This document shows positions 1 through 9,780 of a DNA stretch of 49,751 nt, piece after piece. The stretch is from a virus. The notes under the pieces are model-generated. The model searched no databases. It had not been told where the DNA came from and saw only the letters and a list, made by a program, of their open reading frames with translations. The DNA lies in IMG/VR virus record IMGVR_UViG_3300048437_000127, positions 1 through 49,751 of that record; one strand, given 5' to 3'. Positions within the stretch are counted from its first letter, which is position 1, and each line of letters opens with the position of its first letter. Both the position numbers and the translations under genes were made by a program.

Positions 1-3000
1 ATGCAGGTTTTGCATCTGGTATTGTAGACAATGTTTTCGGTGCTGGCACAGTTGATGGAGAGCAACTATATGAAATTGCTTTAGATACGTCTTCGATTAA
101 CAATACATTCAAGATTGCATCTAAAACAGAGTTAACAGAAGACTTTGATAATGGTCTTACTGTTGGAGATCGTATCAATGTGTTTTCCACAGAAGGATTT
201 TCTTCTACAGGCAGATTTATAATCCGTGGGGAAGAATTTGAGTATAATGATAAAAGTGTCACTCAGTTTCTAGTTAGCGACAGAGAAAGCAATATTGTTT
301 ATGCTGCTGGAGAATCTGTTTACAGTTTTTCTACAGTTACCTCTGGAAACGTCAAGCTTCTAGTCCTTGGTGTCCTTTATAACTTGAGCACTGATGCTCC
401 TGTTCCTTATTCTGAGGAAGGAGATCGCATTCAGGTATCTGGTGCAGGTTTCGAGACCAGAGATCCCATTATTATGACTCCACAGAATACCATTCGTTGG
501 ATTCTGAGTCAAGAGAATGCTGAAGCAGCAAATCCTACTATTCAGTCTCAGATTGGAGATCTGCCTGGTGATGTTGCTGCTGTTTATGAAGATAGCAACT
601 ATTACTACATCTGTTCGTCTTCTTTCCCAACTAGACCTATTCTTCTTGCAAATACTCAGCAGAAGTTGCAAGATCAGAAGACGATGAGGTTGATTCGTAA
701 GAATCCTCAAGTTATTACTGAATCGTATAAAACAACACAAAGAGATGTTGGCATCTTAGTTGATGGAACTCTTGCTTTCAGTTATAGAGATTTTGATCAA
801 GTCAAATTTGGTCCTATCACCAAGTTCAATATTTCACAAAAAGGTGCTGGATTCCAGGATCCCCCTAATGTTCTGATTAACAATATTCCAGGAAGAGCAA
901 GATCTTTCCTAGCAGGTGAAGTTGTTGACAGTATTGAACTTCTTGATCAGACTGTATATACTGTTCCACCAACTGTAACTATTACTTCTGGTAGAAACGG
1001 AAAAGCATCTGCTACTGTTACTTTTGGTAGAATTACAAGTATTCAAGTAATTGATGCTGGTGAATACTACACTACACCACCTACAGTAAGAATTATCGAT
1101 CGTCTTGGCAAAGGTCGTTTTGCAGAATACAATACTGTTTTAGCAAATGGCAAAATTGTTGACTTTGAGCAAGTAGACGAAGGTAAGTTCTACTCCAAAG
1201 GAAATGTGATAGTCGATATTCTACCTGTTGGTGATGGAGCAGCAGCAACATCTGATATCGTTACATATACCAAAGATCGCTATAAGAAACTGCAGTCTGA
1301 GTTAGACTCATCTAATGGTTATGCATTCCAGAACTACAATCCTACTAAAGGGTATGGTTATGGTATTGTTGCCAATCCTTCTGATCTTAGAACTGATCTG
1401 AATGATGATGGAACTTCACACTCTCCTATTTTAGGATTTGCTTATGATGGCAATCCAATTTATGGTCCTTATGGTTATGAGAACCCTCTAGACACTAGTA
1501 GTGCTGTCAGCAGACTGTCATCAGCATATTATCTGAAGGGCAACAGACTTGGCGGTCCAAATCCATCTGAGTTCCCACTTGGAACTTTTATTGAAGATTA
1601 TGAGTGGAGACCTAGCACTCAGACTGGTAAATTAGAATTAGACGAAAACAATGGAAGATTCTGTGCAACACCAGAATATCCAGCAGGAGTCTATGCATAC
1701 TTTATTACTATCGATATTAATGGCGATCCTGCATTCCCATATATCCTAGGATCAAATTATTACTCACTACCTGTTGATTCTAACTATAATGCAGATCTAT
1801 CTCAGGATGATTTACCAAAGTATGCCAAGAGACTAAAAACTCTAGGAATGCCTAGCAATGGTGGTAATACTATTCTGAAGATCAACAAAACCACTAGTGG
1901 TAGTATTTCTGCATTGAATGTAGAGGATTCTCCAGCATCATTCAAAGTTGGCAATAGATTCATTGTTAATAACACTGGAACCGAAGGATCTGGAGCAGCT
2001 GCGATTGTCGCAGAGGTTACTGGTAAGACTGTTACATCACTCAAATCAAATGATCTAGATCCTACTAATACTCTAGCAGTCTCTTATATTGAGACTATTG
2101 CCCCTTGCTATCTGTTTGAAGGAGATACTGTTACTCAAGAAGATAGCAACTACACTGGTAGGGTTATCGGAGACATTTCTAATAGAAATGAGTTTGTTCT
2201 TGAGAATGTATCAGGAACATATCAGTCTGACAAAAATTTAAACTCTTCTAGCAACATTATCAGTATTATCTTGTCTGGTAATGGATCGTTTAGTGCAGAA
2301 GCAACACTACTCTTAACAGATGGCGATGATGATGTCATTGCTAGAGGTAGAATCCTTGAGTCTGTATCAAACCAAAACTCTATTAGAGTCGAAGTGACTC
2401 AAGGAGAGTTTGTTGTTCCTGAAAGTGCTACTAAGAACTATTTTCTCCAGAGCACAGTTCTTGGAGATACTGTAGGTCTAGAAGTTGTCATCTACAACGA
2501 ACTAAGTAAGAACATCCAAGCATTTGTTGTGGATAACAACTATGCTTTGGTATCTACATCCGAACCACACAATGTTGGTGTTGGTAGTGCTGTAAATATG
2601 GATCTTATTCCTAGTGTGGCAGATACTACAACAACTTATTATGTAAGAAAGAGATTCTATCAACAGATTACACTGAGAGCACCTTCTTTCACTTCAGTCA
2701 TGACTGATAGTGGTGTTGGCAAGTCAGAAGTTCTTAATGGTGGTATAGCATATCAAGCAGGAACATATGAAGATGTTGAACTTATCTTTTTCGATCAAAG
2801 CAAGGTAAGAACTGATATTGGATCTGTTGGAGATCCTGATAATGCGAAAGCAACTATTGTTGTTAGTGACTACAACAATACTGGATATGGCAGTGTCAGT
2901 ATAGTTACTGTTACAACTAAAGGACAGAACTACATTAAGGGTGACATCCTATCAGTTGCTGATGCATCTCTCAATAGATTAGATTCTACCAATTCAACCC

Positions 3001-6000
3001 AAAGGTTGGCATTGGAAGTTGATCATGTTGGTTTCTCTTTAACTAACACCGTATTACAACTAAGAAGTATTCAGAAACTGTCTGAGAATGACTATCTGCA
3101 AATTAATAGTGAGATTGTAAAAGTCACATCTATTGACAATAATGCAAGAACTGCTACTGTTCAAAGGGGACAGTTTGATACTGTTGTCACCAATCACTTT
3201 GATAATACTACAGTAAGACTGTATAACGGCATCTACAGATTCCAAGAAGACTCAAGACCTCTTGGCGATGGTATCAATGATCCATATATTATTGATTATG
3301 ATGCAACCACTCAAGAGGTAACTCTAGCATACAACTATGATGCTCCCTCTCCTAGAGAAGTTACTAACAGTAGTATTTTCCAGGATGATAGTTCTCCTAG
3401 AAAGTCTATCAATATTGCTTCATCTACTGCTGGTCAAAACAACTTAGAGTTTTCTAAGGATGTCAATTTTGCAACGTATGGTAGAAACACTGACATTCGT
3501 ATTCAGAAATACTATCGTTATTTGTTTGACACCAGTCATGTTTCTATGAGTGGTGTGTTCCTTGATTTCTCTGCTAGTAAAACGGGAACTATTTTTACTG
3601 AAGAGAAAGAGATAAGTGGTATTCAACCAGGAAACGCTGGTTCATTTGTTGCTATCACATTAGGTTTTGGTCCTAATATTTCTGGTCTTGCTCAACAGAG
3701 ATTCCCAGTTAACTTTGACACGTATTACTACTTTATTAAGGCGTCTAGTGATGTCAATACAGATAGTGCTTCATTGAAAGTTATTGATGATCCTTTGACT
3801 GGACCTAAGACAGTTAAGTTCACAACATCTACAAAGTTTGCATATCAGCTGCCTGACGTTCCTGATTATCAAGGAACTGGTAACATCATATACACAACAT
3901 CTTCACCTTTTGCTGAAGGTAAGATCACTAAGACCACAATTAATAATCTTGGAGAAGGATATAAGAGATCTCCTATTGTTGAGGGTTGTCTTGTAACAGA
4001 TAACAACGAACCACTACTGACTGTAGAGTGGGATTCTATCACTCAGTCAATTAAAGGTGTTCAAATTGATAATGGTGGTAAGAACTACATCAATCCTAAA
4101 GCAGTTGTTACCAATGGAGATGGCGTTGGTGCTCACTTTAGTGTAGTAAGCGATCAAGGAAGAATTACTAGAATTGATGTCTTAGCAGGTGGCAGTGGTT
4201 TCACCTTTGCTCCTATTGTATCGGTATATGAAGGTGATATCGATGCATTCTTTGAATCTGAGAGCATCGGTCTACCACAAGATATTAGCATTATCAGTAA
4301 TGGCGGTTCTTTCCACAATGATGCGACTATTGAGTCTACTTATAGATCAAACTACGCTATCATCTACAAAGGAGATGCTAAGTTCTACAAGGGAGAGCGA
4401 GTAGAGCAGCGTGTTGGTTCTTCACTAATCTTCAGTGGTTATGTTTCTGACAAAGGTTGGAGAACAGGATCAAATATTCTTAGACTTAATAAAGTAAGTG
4501 GCGTTGTAGACACCACCCTAAATCTTTATTCTGCAATGGATCCTAGTAGATCTATTGAAGTATCTGATGTTCTGTTTACTGAGTTTGATTCTGATATCAG
4601 AACCTATTTTGACAATCTTGGTAGATATGCATCTGATAAAGGTAAGGTTGGTAGTAGATATCAAAAGGTAACTGATTCTTACTACTATCAAGACTTCTCA
4701 TATGTCATTCAGTCTAGAACTGCTATTGATGTATGGAGAGATCTAATCAAGCAGACTACACACCCTGCAGGTTTCCAACTGTTCGGTGAAGTTCTGATTG
4801 ATTCTGAACAGGAAGCAACAATGCCGACTGATCAGACTCCTACTACATCTATCAGTTATATTGAACTTTCTCCTAAGACAGTAACTGTAGAGAGGAAGAG
4901 CACAAGGGTTACTAATTCCTTTGTAACAGTAGCAGATACAAACTTGATTAGAGGTCAAGGTTCTATCTCTATTGATGAGTATGATACTGAAGGAATTATT
5001 TCTAGAGAACTAACTATCCAAGAACCTTTCACTGGTCGTTATGCAAGTAAGGAAGATTATGTAGGTTCTATCAGATCAATCACTAAAGCAGCTGATAACA
5101 CGTTAGTTTACACTTCTCTTAGTGGTGGGGTAACTGTTCCAGCTGGTGCTTATGCTCACTGGATTAAATTTAAACTTGTAAGCAACAGCAACAACCAACC
5201 TGCTGTTGGTCCTTTTGTTGGTGCTGGTTCTTCTACCCAATCTTGGGATACTAGTGATAATTACACTATTCTTCCTAATGATGAGTATGTAACTACTGGG
5301 TCAGGTATCTTTGATCTGACCAAGATCATTCGTATGGATATTGGTTACCTATTCTCATTTGGTGAATTTACTAATAGTCCTTCCAGTGATGACTATGAGT
5401 TTGGTGGATTGGTTCAATCTACTGAATCAGACTTTTCTAATATTGCATATGAGTTTGAGGTTGGTGATGAGATCACTCTCTACGAAAATGCAGCATCTTA
5501 TATTACTCTTGAAATTACCGAAGTTAAATCTCCTGCATATGATGTAGTTGAAGGTGTCATTGGTAATGGCAACATTCTCGGTAGAAAAACATTTACTCTT
5601 GTAGATAAAGCAAACTATCTTGCATACTCTCCATACAATGAGCAAGAATTATTCCTTACTATAAATGGAATTGCACAGGAACCTGGCAAATCATTTAAAG
5701 TATCTGGTTCACAGATAACATTTAATGAACCTCCTCTCGGTCCTCTCTTCCCACAAACAGGAGAGAACTTAGATGATACTTACGAGACTGAATCTGCATC
5801 ACTAATCTGTAAAGCATTTAAGTTCAAAGACGATACTTTCAACTCTCGTTATCTAAGAAAACTTAGGGACATCTCTCCTAATTTTGATGGAATTGCGAAT
5901 CAGTTTGATCTATATTGGGAAGATGGCACTGCTGTAAAGGCAGATCCTGGTGAGAAATTATTGATCTTTATCAATGGCATTTTGCAAGAAGCAAAAGAGT

Positions 6001-9000
6001 CTGCAGAAGCACCATTGGGTAATGCATATTATATTTTAAGAAGAAATGGATCACAAGCAGATGCGATTGTATTTGCAGAACCACCTAGAAACTTTGCAGA
6101 CGATATTGATCCTGTTCCAGTTCAACTAGATCAAAGAGAGACTTTCTTTGGTTATGGAGTCGGTAGTTACGATAGATTCAAAATTGATAATCGTTTGATT
6201 CCATATAGAGGAACAGGTCCTTATCTAATCTTTGGTGAAGTTGATGGTAGAGTCAAGAACATCACCGATGGCAGATTTGTCTTGGTGTTTGTTGATGGAG
6301 TTCTGCAAAATCCAGACTCTTATACAATCAATGGTCCAAATATCACATTCACATCAAATCTTACTCGTTATATTCCTGAAACTGGTCAATCAGTTCAGAA
6401 CAATGTAAGGTTGATTTCTCTGTATGGTAGAGATGTCCCCAAGACTCTATCATTCTATGATTATGATCGTGTTGGTCTTACTAATGAGATTATTATTAGA
6501 TGTCAGCGAGTTATCGATACATCTGCTGGAAATCAAGAATATAATGAATTCCAGAGTAGATTGTATAGTTTCAATCCAACTACTCCTAAGAATTTGTTTA
6601 CCATCACTTCAGATGGAACTAGAAAACTCTTAGGAAAGATTTCTCTAATAAGATTTGATGAACTTGAAGATGGAACTGCAAATGGATCTTCAAAAATTGG
6701 TGTAACACCAGTTGATTTTACATTCACACTTTTGAATGCATCGAACATTGATTTTTCTGAGTTGTCATATGATCCAACACAAAATACTGCTGATGACACT
6801 AGAGTTTCTGCAATTTATGTTTCCGATAAAGCAGATTTCTCGAATCCAATTTCTTTTAATAATATCAACAGTGTTTTCTCGATTGATATTTCATATCCAG
6901 TAGATGATGAAGGTAAGCGTTTGCTTGCTAGAGATATTCCTGAATGGTTGAGAGGTTCTGAGAATGGAAACTCAGTATATGATATAAGAAACAATACTGA
7001 ATTGGAAATCATTGCTGGAGATGAAATCCTAGTTGATGGTGAGAATGAATTTAGAACAATTGAGTATGTTCCTGGTAAAGCAAATCTAAGAAACTTTGGA
7101 TTGGGTCAGACTGCTAAGTATGAGCACTTCTCTAAAGTCGATGTAAGTAATTACAATGGTATTGTTAGAGGAGAGGGTCTTAGCGTAACCAGTCAAATTG
7201 ATGGAACTGGTCGTGTTGTTTCTCTTGGATTTAATGATCTTGAGTGGAACAAGAGGGATCTTGCTCTATTCTTCAATACTGGTATTCTATTACAACCAAC
7301 AGCATATCAATACTTTGTTCCACCACAACTCAAGTTTGTTCCTGTTGATAGTAATGGTGGTGGTGCTAGAGCAGAAGTTCTTACGAAAGATGGACAGGTT
7401 CTAGATGTTGTATTAACAAATGGTGGTTTTGGTTATACTCAACCACCCAAAGTAGTTGTCACTAGAGGATATTTTGTTAAGAGGAATCCTACTAGAGTAG
7501 TTAAGTCTGAAACTATTATTAGTGTAAATACGGAAGTTGCAGGTGGTGGTGCCTTATCTGTTGTTCAAACAGAAATTCTGTTGACTGGCGAAGGTGCTGT
7601 TTCTAGTGTTCTTTCTATTATTGCACTTGGTGGTCTTGCTGGCGACCAAGTAAAGGCAGATTCTGTCTTTATCACAGAACTCCATACTACTGCTCGCGAA
7701 GCAGGAACAGAACTTAGAAAAGCAGAATACTATCAGTATACCAAGAGAGAAGCATCTGGCGCATTCGATCAGGTTGCATCCGAACTTAATATCAATGAAC
7801 TTACTATTACGGTAACTCTTGATTCACCAACTGCTGTTATTACAGATATCTCTCCTGAAATGGGTGTGGATGTAATTACATCGACATTACATAAGCAAAT
7901 CAATGCTCCTATTGTTTATGCTGCTCAGGATACCTACAGTGTAACAGGTGCATTCCTCGATGCTCCTCTATCTCCAACAGGAACAACTGCATATATTGGA
8001 AATACAAGTCTGTTCCCATCGCAAGGCAAATTGCAGATCGGAAAAGAGATTGTTGCTTACAATTCTACTCTTGGAGACAGATTCCTTGATCTCACTAGAG
8101 GTATTGAAGGATCTACGGCACAAGCACATAATGCTGGTCAGTATCTTAGAACTCTACCTGAATTTGTTACTGTCCTGCCTGTTGGACCTGCAACTATCCT
8201 TATTACTGAGTCTGAAGTCAGAATGTCTTCCGCTCAGTTGGTTGAACTTAAGTCACAAGTTATCAGTGAGCAGGAGATCAAACAGTCTGATGCTCGCTAC
8301 ATCGAGATTGAGAACGAGTTCCAGATTATTACACCTGTCGTCACTCCAGTTATCGAAGTCGGAATCAGGAGTATTGCTACTCCTGCTCAAGAAACCGTCG
8401 CTATCTCTCCAGAGACCGTCATCGTTGTTACTAACACAGTAACACATGATACTGAAGTTAGAATGTTGGATGATCGTTTCATCCAGTCTACCAGAAATCT
8501 TGATCTTGACCTATACTTTGATTATGACATTACTAAGCAGATTACAATCATTCCTCCAACAACTGTCGTAAGTGCAGAGCAAATTGCTGGAAGTGTTAGT
8601 AAGATTACGCAAATTAATGCTAGTGTAGAATCCATCAGTAGTGACGTTGTTACTATTGCCTCTACGACTACGATCTCGGAGATTGACGTTCAGATCAATA
8701 TCGAACTGGGTCTCCAGACTCAGACTGAGATTACTAAGTTTGAAGGATTCAGAACAGTATCTGCAATCTCTAGTGTATCTGGAAACATCACCACAGAACT
8801 CTACGCTGCGGCACAACCTGCTAAAGCATCTATGAATGCTCTGTTGACTAATACAATCTCCAGAGTAATTGTAACTCCAGAAAGCATTCCTGCTCTGGTT
8901 GACTTCCCAAGAGGTGCTGATGGTGGTATTCTTGGTGGTTCGTCTGAAGATGGACCTAAGCAGATTCAACAGCAACTGGATCTTGCTATCGTCGCTACTC

Positions 9001-9191
9001 TCACGACGATTGAATCTATTGCAATTACTGCTGGACCATCTATAACATCTACATATACTGTGAGAGCACATCTCCCACAGCATGAAGGACGTGAAAAACC
9101 TGCTGATGTTATGCTACAAAGAGAGATGGGTGTCCTTGACTACTATACTGAACTTGTCGTTCTAGAAACATCAATTAAAACTAGAAACTAA
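1..9191 (+). CDS. Giant virion structural protein with YHYH-type domain, 5' truncated (position of T4 gene 7)
   Basis: The reading frame is open from the first complete codon at base 3, so the gene begins upstream; the GTG at 180 is not a believable start. At least 3,062 residues are present. Around window-residues 473-595 there is a YHYH-like domain: GFAYDGNPIYGPYGY, then LDENNGRF, PEYPAGVYAYF and PYILG. The rest is beta-rich, with many copies of a G-x-G-Y-T-x-P-P-type repeat (for example near bases 840, 1060, 3950, 4190 and 7420). There are two modules of the form 'IGxEIVxY...RGxxGT...H' (near 3090-3230 and 8030-8160). The C-terminal 300 residues are Val/Ile/Thr/Glu rich. The gene lies two genes before gp8, the place of T4 gene 7 (baseplate wedge), but I see no direct gp7 similarity. 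A structural role in baseplate or tail is likely; the exact role is inferred. The stop overlaps the next start (TAATG). Confidence 0.8.
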   Translation, partial: AGFASGIVDNVFGAGTVDGEQLYEIALDTSSINNTFKIASKTELTEDFDNGLTVGDRINVFSTEGFSSTGRFIIRGEEFEYNDKSVTQFLVSDRESNIVYAAGESVYSFSTVTSGNVKLLVLGVLYNLSTDAPVPYSEEGDRIQVSGAGFETRDPIIMTPQNTIRWILSQENAEAANPTIQSQIGDLPGDVAAVYEDSNYYYICSSSFPTRPILLANTQQKLQDQKTMRLIRKNPQVITESYKTTQRDVGILVDGTLAFSYRDFDQVKFGPITKFNISQKGAGFQDPPNVLINNIPGRARSFLAGEVVDSIELLDQTVYTVPPTVTITSGRNGKASATVTFGRITSIQVIDAGEYYTTPPTVRIIDRLGKGRFAEYNTVLANGKIVDFEQVDEGKFYSKGNVIVDILPVGDGAAATSDIVTYTKDRYKKLQSELDSSNGYAFQNYNPTKGYGYGIVANPSDLRTDLNDDGTSHSPILGFAYDGNPIYGPYGYENPLDTSSAVSRLSSAYYLKGNRLGGPNPSEFPLGTFIEDYEWRPSTQTGKLELDENNGRFCATPEYPAGVYAYFITIDINGDPAFPYILGSNYYSLPVDSNYNADLSQDDLPKYAKRLKTLGMPSNGGNTILKINKTTSGSISALNVEDSPASFKVGNRFIVNNTGTEGSGAAAIVAEVTGKTVTSLKSNDLDPTNTLAVSYIETIAPCYLFEGDTVTQEDSNYTGRVIGDISNRNEFVLENVSGTYQSDKNLNSSSNIISIILSGNGSFSAEATLLLTDGDDDVIARGRILESVSNQNSIRVEVTQGEFVVPESATKNYFLQSTVLGDTVGLEVVIYNELSKNIQAFVVDNNYALVSTSEPHNVGVGSAVNMDLIPSVADTTTTYYVRKRFYQQITLRAPSFTSVMTDSGVGKSEVLNGGIAYQAGTYEDVELIFFDQSKVRTDIGSVGDPDNAKATIVVSDYNNTGYGSVSIVTVTTKGQNYIKGDILSVADASLNRLDSTNSTQRLALEVDHVGFSLTNTVLQLRSIQKLSENDYLQINSEIVKVTSIDNNARTATVQRGQFDTVVTNHFDNTTVRLYNGIYRFQEDSRPLGDGINDPYIIDYDATTQEVTLAYNYDAPSPREVTNSSIFQDDSSPRKSINIASSTAGQNNLEFSKDVNFATYGRNTDIRIQKYYRYLFDTSHVSMSGVFLDFSASKTGTIFTEEKEISGIQPGNAGSFVAITLGFGPNISGLAQQRFPVNFDTYYYFIKASSDVNTDSASLKVIDDPLTGPKTVKFTTSTKFAYQLPDVPDYQGTGNIIYTTSSPFAEGKITKTTINNLGEGYKRSPIVEGCLVTDNNEPLLTVEWDSITQSIKGVQIDNGGKNYINPKAVVTNGDGVGAHFSVVSDQGRITRIDVLAGGSGFTFAPIVSVYEGDIDAFFESESIGLPQDISIISNGGSFHNDATIESTYRSNYAIIYKGDAKFYKGERVEQRVGSSLIFSGYVSDKGWRTGSNILRLNKVSGVVDTTLNLYSAMDPSRSIEVSDVLFTEFDSDIRTYFDNLGRYASDKGKVGSRYQKVTDSYYYQDFSYVIQSRTAIDVWRDLIKQTTHPAGFQLFGEVLIDSEQEATMPTDQTPTTSISYIELSPKTVTVERKSTRVTNSFVTVADTNLIRGQGSISIDEYDTEGIISRELTIQEPFTGRYASKEDYVGSIRSITKAADNTLVYTSLSGGVTVPAGAYAHWIKFKLVSNSNNQPAVGPFVGAGSSTQSWDTSDNYTILPNDEYVTTGSGIFDLTKIIRMDIGYLFSFGEFTNSPSSDDYEFGGLVQSTESDFSNIAYEFEVGDEITLYENAASYITLEITEVKSPAYDVVEGVIGNGNILGRKTFTLVDKANYLAYSPYNEQELFLTINGIAQEPGKSFKVSGSQITFNEPPLGPLFPQTGENLDDTYETESASLICKAFKFKDDTFNSRYLRKLRDISPNFDGIANQFDLYWEDGTAVKADPGEKLLIFINGILQEAKESAEAPLGNAYYILRRNGSQADAIVFAEPPRNFADDIDPVPVQLDQRETFFGYGVGSYDRFKIDNRLIPYRGTGPYLIFGEVDGRVKNITDGRFVLVFVDGVLQNPDSYTINGPNITFTSNLTRYIPETGQSVQNNVRLISLYGRDVPKTLSFYDYDRVGLTNEIIIRCQRVIDTSAGNQEYNEFQSRLYSFNPTTPKNLFTITSDGTRKLLGKISLIRFDELEDGTANGSSKIGVTPVDFTFTLLNASNIDFSELSYDPTQNTADDTRVSAIYVSDKADFSNPISFNNINSVFSIDISYPVDDEGKRLLARDIPEWLRGSENGNSVYDIRNNTELEIIAGDEILVDGENEFRTIEYVPGKANLRNFGLGQTAKYEHFSKVDVSNYNGIVRGEGLSVTSQIDGTGRVVSLGFNDLEWNKRDLALFFNTGILLQPTAYQYFVPPQLKFVPVDSNGGGARAEVLTKDGQVLDVVLTNGGFGYTQPPKVVVTRGYFVKRNPTRVVKSETIISVNTEVAGGGALSVVQTEILLTGEGAVSSVLSIIALGGLAGDQVKADSVFITELHTTAREAGTELRKAEYYQYTKREASGAFDQVASELNINELTITVTLDSPTAVITDISPEMGVDVITSTLHKQINAPIVYAAQDTYSVTGAFLDAPLSPTGTTAYIGNTSLFPSQGKLQIGKEIVAYNSTLGDRFLDLTRGIEGSTAQAHNAGQYLRTLPEFVTVLPVGPATILITESEVRMSSAQLVELKSQVISEQEIKQSDARYIEIENEFQIITPVVTPVIEVGIRSIATPAQETVAISPETVIVVTNTVTHDTEVRMLDDRFIQSTRNLDLDLYFDYDITKQITIIPPTTVVSAEQIAGSVSKITQINASVESISSDVVTIASTTTISEIDVQINIELGLQTQTEITKFEGFRTVSAISSVSGNITTELYAAAQPAKASMNALLTNTISRVIVTPESIPALVDFPRGADGGILGGSSEDGPKQIQQQLDLAIVATLTTIESIAITAGPSITSTYTVRAHLPQHEGREKPADVMLQREMGVLDYYTELVVLETSIKTRN

Positions 9192-9721
9192 TGCCAGAAT
9201 TACAATTAGCAGCAGGATTTAGAACTGTCTTAAAAAGAGATGGCAACACCATCGATGTCACTAATTTTGGAAAGAGAATCCCTGATGGATTTTCATCATT
9301 TACTAGTGGTGCTGTTACATACACACTACGAGATTTTGAGTTTATTAAATTTGAAGGTGATCATGTTATTGAAGATATTCAAAGAGCGTTTCCGCAACTT
9401 GCTATTAGAGATTTTGAATTGAGACCACAGTCTACCTTCACTCTATCAGGTGATAAGTTCAATGCTGGTCCTTCAAGTATGATTATGGGAGTCACCATGG
9501 CAGATGGAAACCAAACTATATCAGTGGATGCGGAGAATCCTACCATCATTAATGTAATTGCAACATCAAGTTTCGAGACCAGTGGTCATATCTTCACTGC
9601 CGCGAGACAATTGATTGAATATACGGAGAAAACTGCGACTACATTTACGGGATACGTAAAAACTGGTCCGACTACTCTAAATAATAACGATGAAATGATC
9701 CAATTTTCTGGTCCTGAGTGA
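9191..9721 (+). CDS. Small virion structural protein, uncharacterised
   Basis: 176 residues, ATG overlapping the TAA of the giant gene by one base, so the two are probably translationally coupled. The protein starts MPELQLAAGFRTVLKRDG and is mostly beta-strand-like, without a signal peptide, membrane segment or cysteines. It contains stretches such as YTLRDFEFIKFEGDHV and IQFSGPE at the end. I do not recognise a named family. Its position between the giant baseplate-region protein and gp8 suggests a minor baseplate or tail component. It is followed by a 59-base gap with a perfect late-promoter box, so it probably ends the transcript unit started further upstream. Confidence 0.75.
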   Translation: MPELQLAAGFRTVLKRDGNTIDVTNFGKRIPDGFSSFTSGAVTYTLRDFEFIKFEGDHVIEDIQRAFPQLAIRDFELRPQSTFTLSGDKFNAGPSSMIMGVTMADGNQTISVDAENPTIINVIATSSFETSGHIFTAARQLIEYTEKTATTFTGYVKTGPTTLNNNDEMIQFSGPE

Positions 9722-9754
9722 TCTGAAAATAAATAGCATATAAATAAATCAGAT
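9721..9754 (+). promoter_or_regulatory. T4-type late promoter upstream of gp8, flanked by short inverted repeat
   Basis: The 59-base gap before gp8 holds an exact T4 late-promoter box, TATAAATA, at 9739-9746, and an overlapping AAATAAATA at 9727-9735. Six-base arms ATCTGA (9721-9726) and TCAGAT (9749-9754) flank both. In T4 this box is read by the sigma factor gp55 with the sliding clamp. The box is 34 bases upstream of the gp8 ATG. Confidence 0.75.
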
Positions 9755-9780
9755 ATTAAAACGTCCCAGAGAAAACAACA

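Noticed and set aside
180-182. GTG as start of the first giant gene
   Set aside because: The same frame is open without a stop from base 3 and encodes similar beta-rich sequence, so the gene enters from upstream.
7948-8442. Plus-strand Leu-rich ORF of 164 residues in another frame
   Set aside because: Leucine and serine richness arises from frame-shifted Thr/Ile/Glu codons of the giant gene; no start signal.
8511-9083. Minus-strand ORF of 190 residues
   Set aside because: It lies fully inside a strong + gene, has a Ser/Asn/Arg-rich shadow composition, no ribosome-binding site and no recognisable domain.
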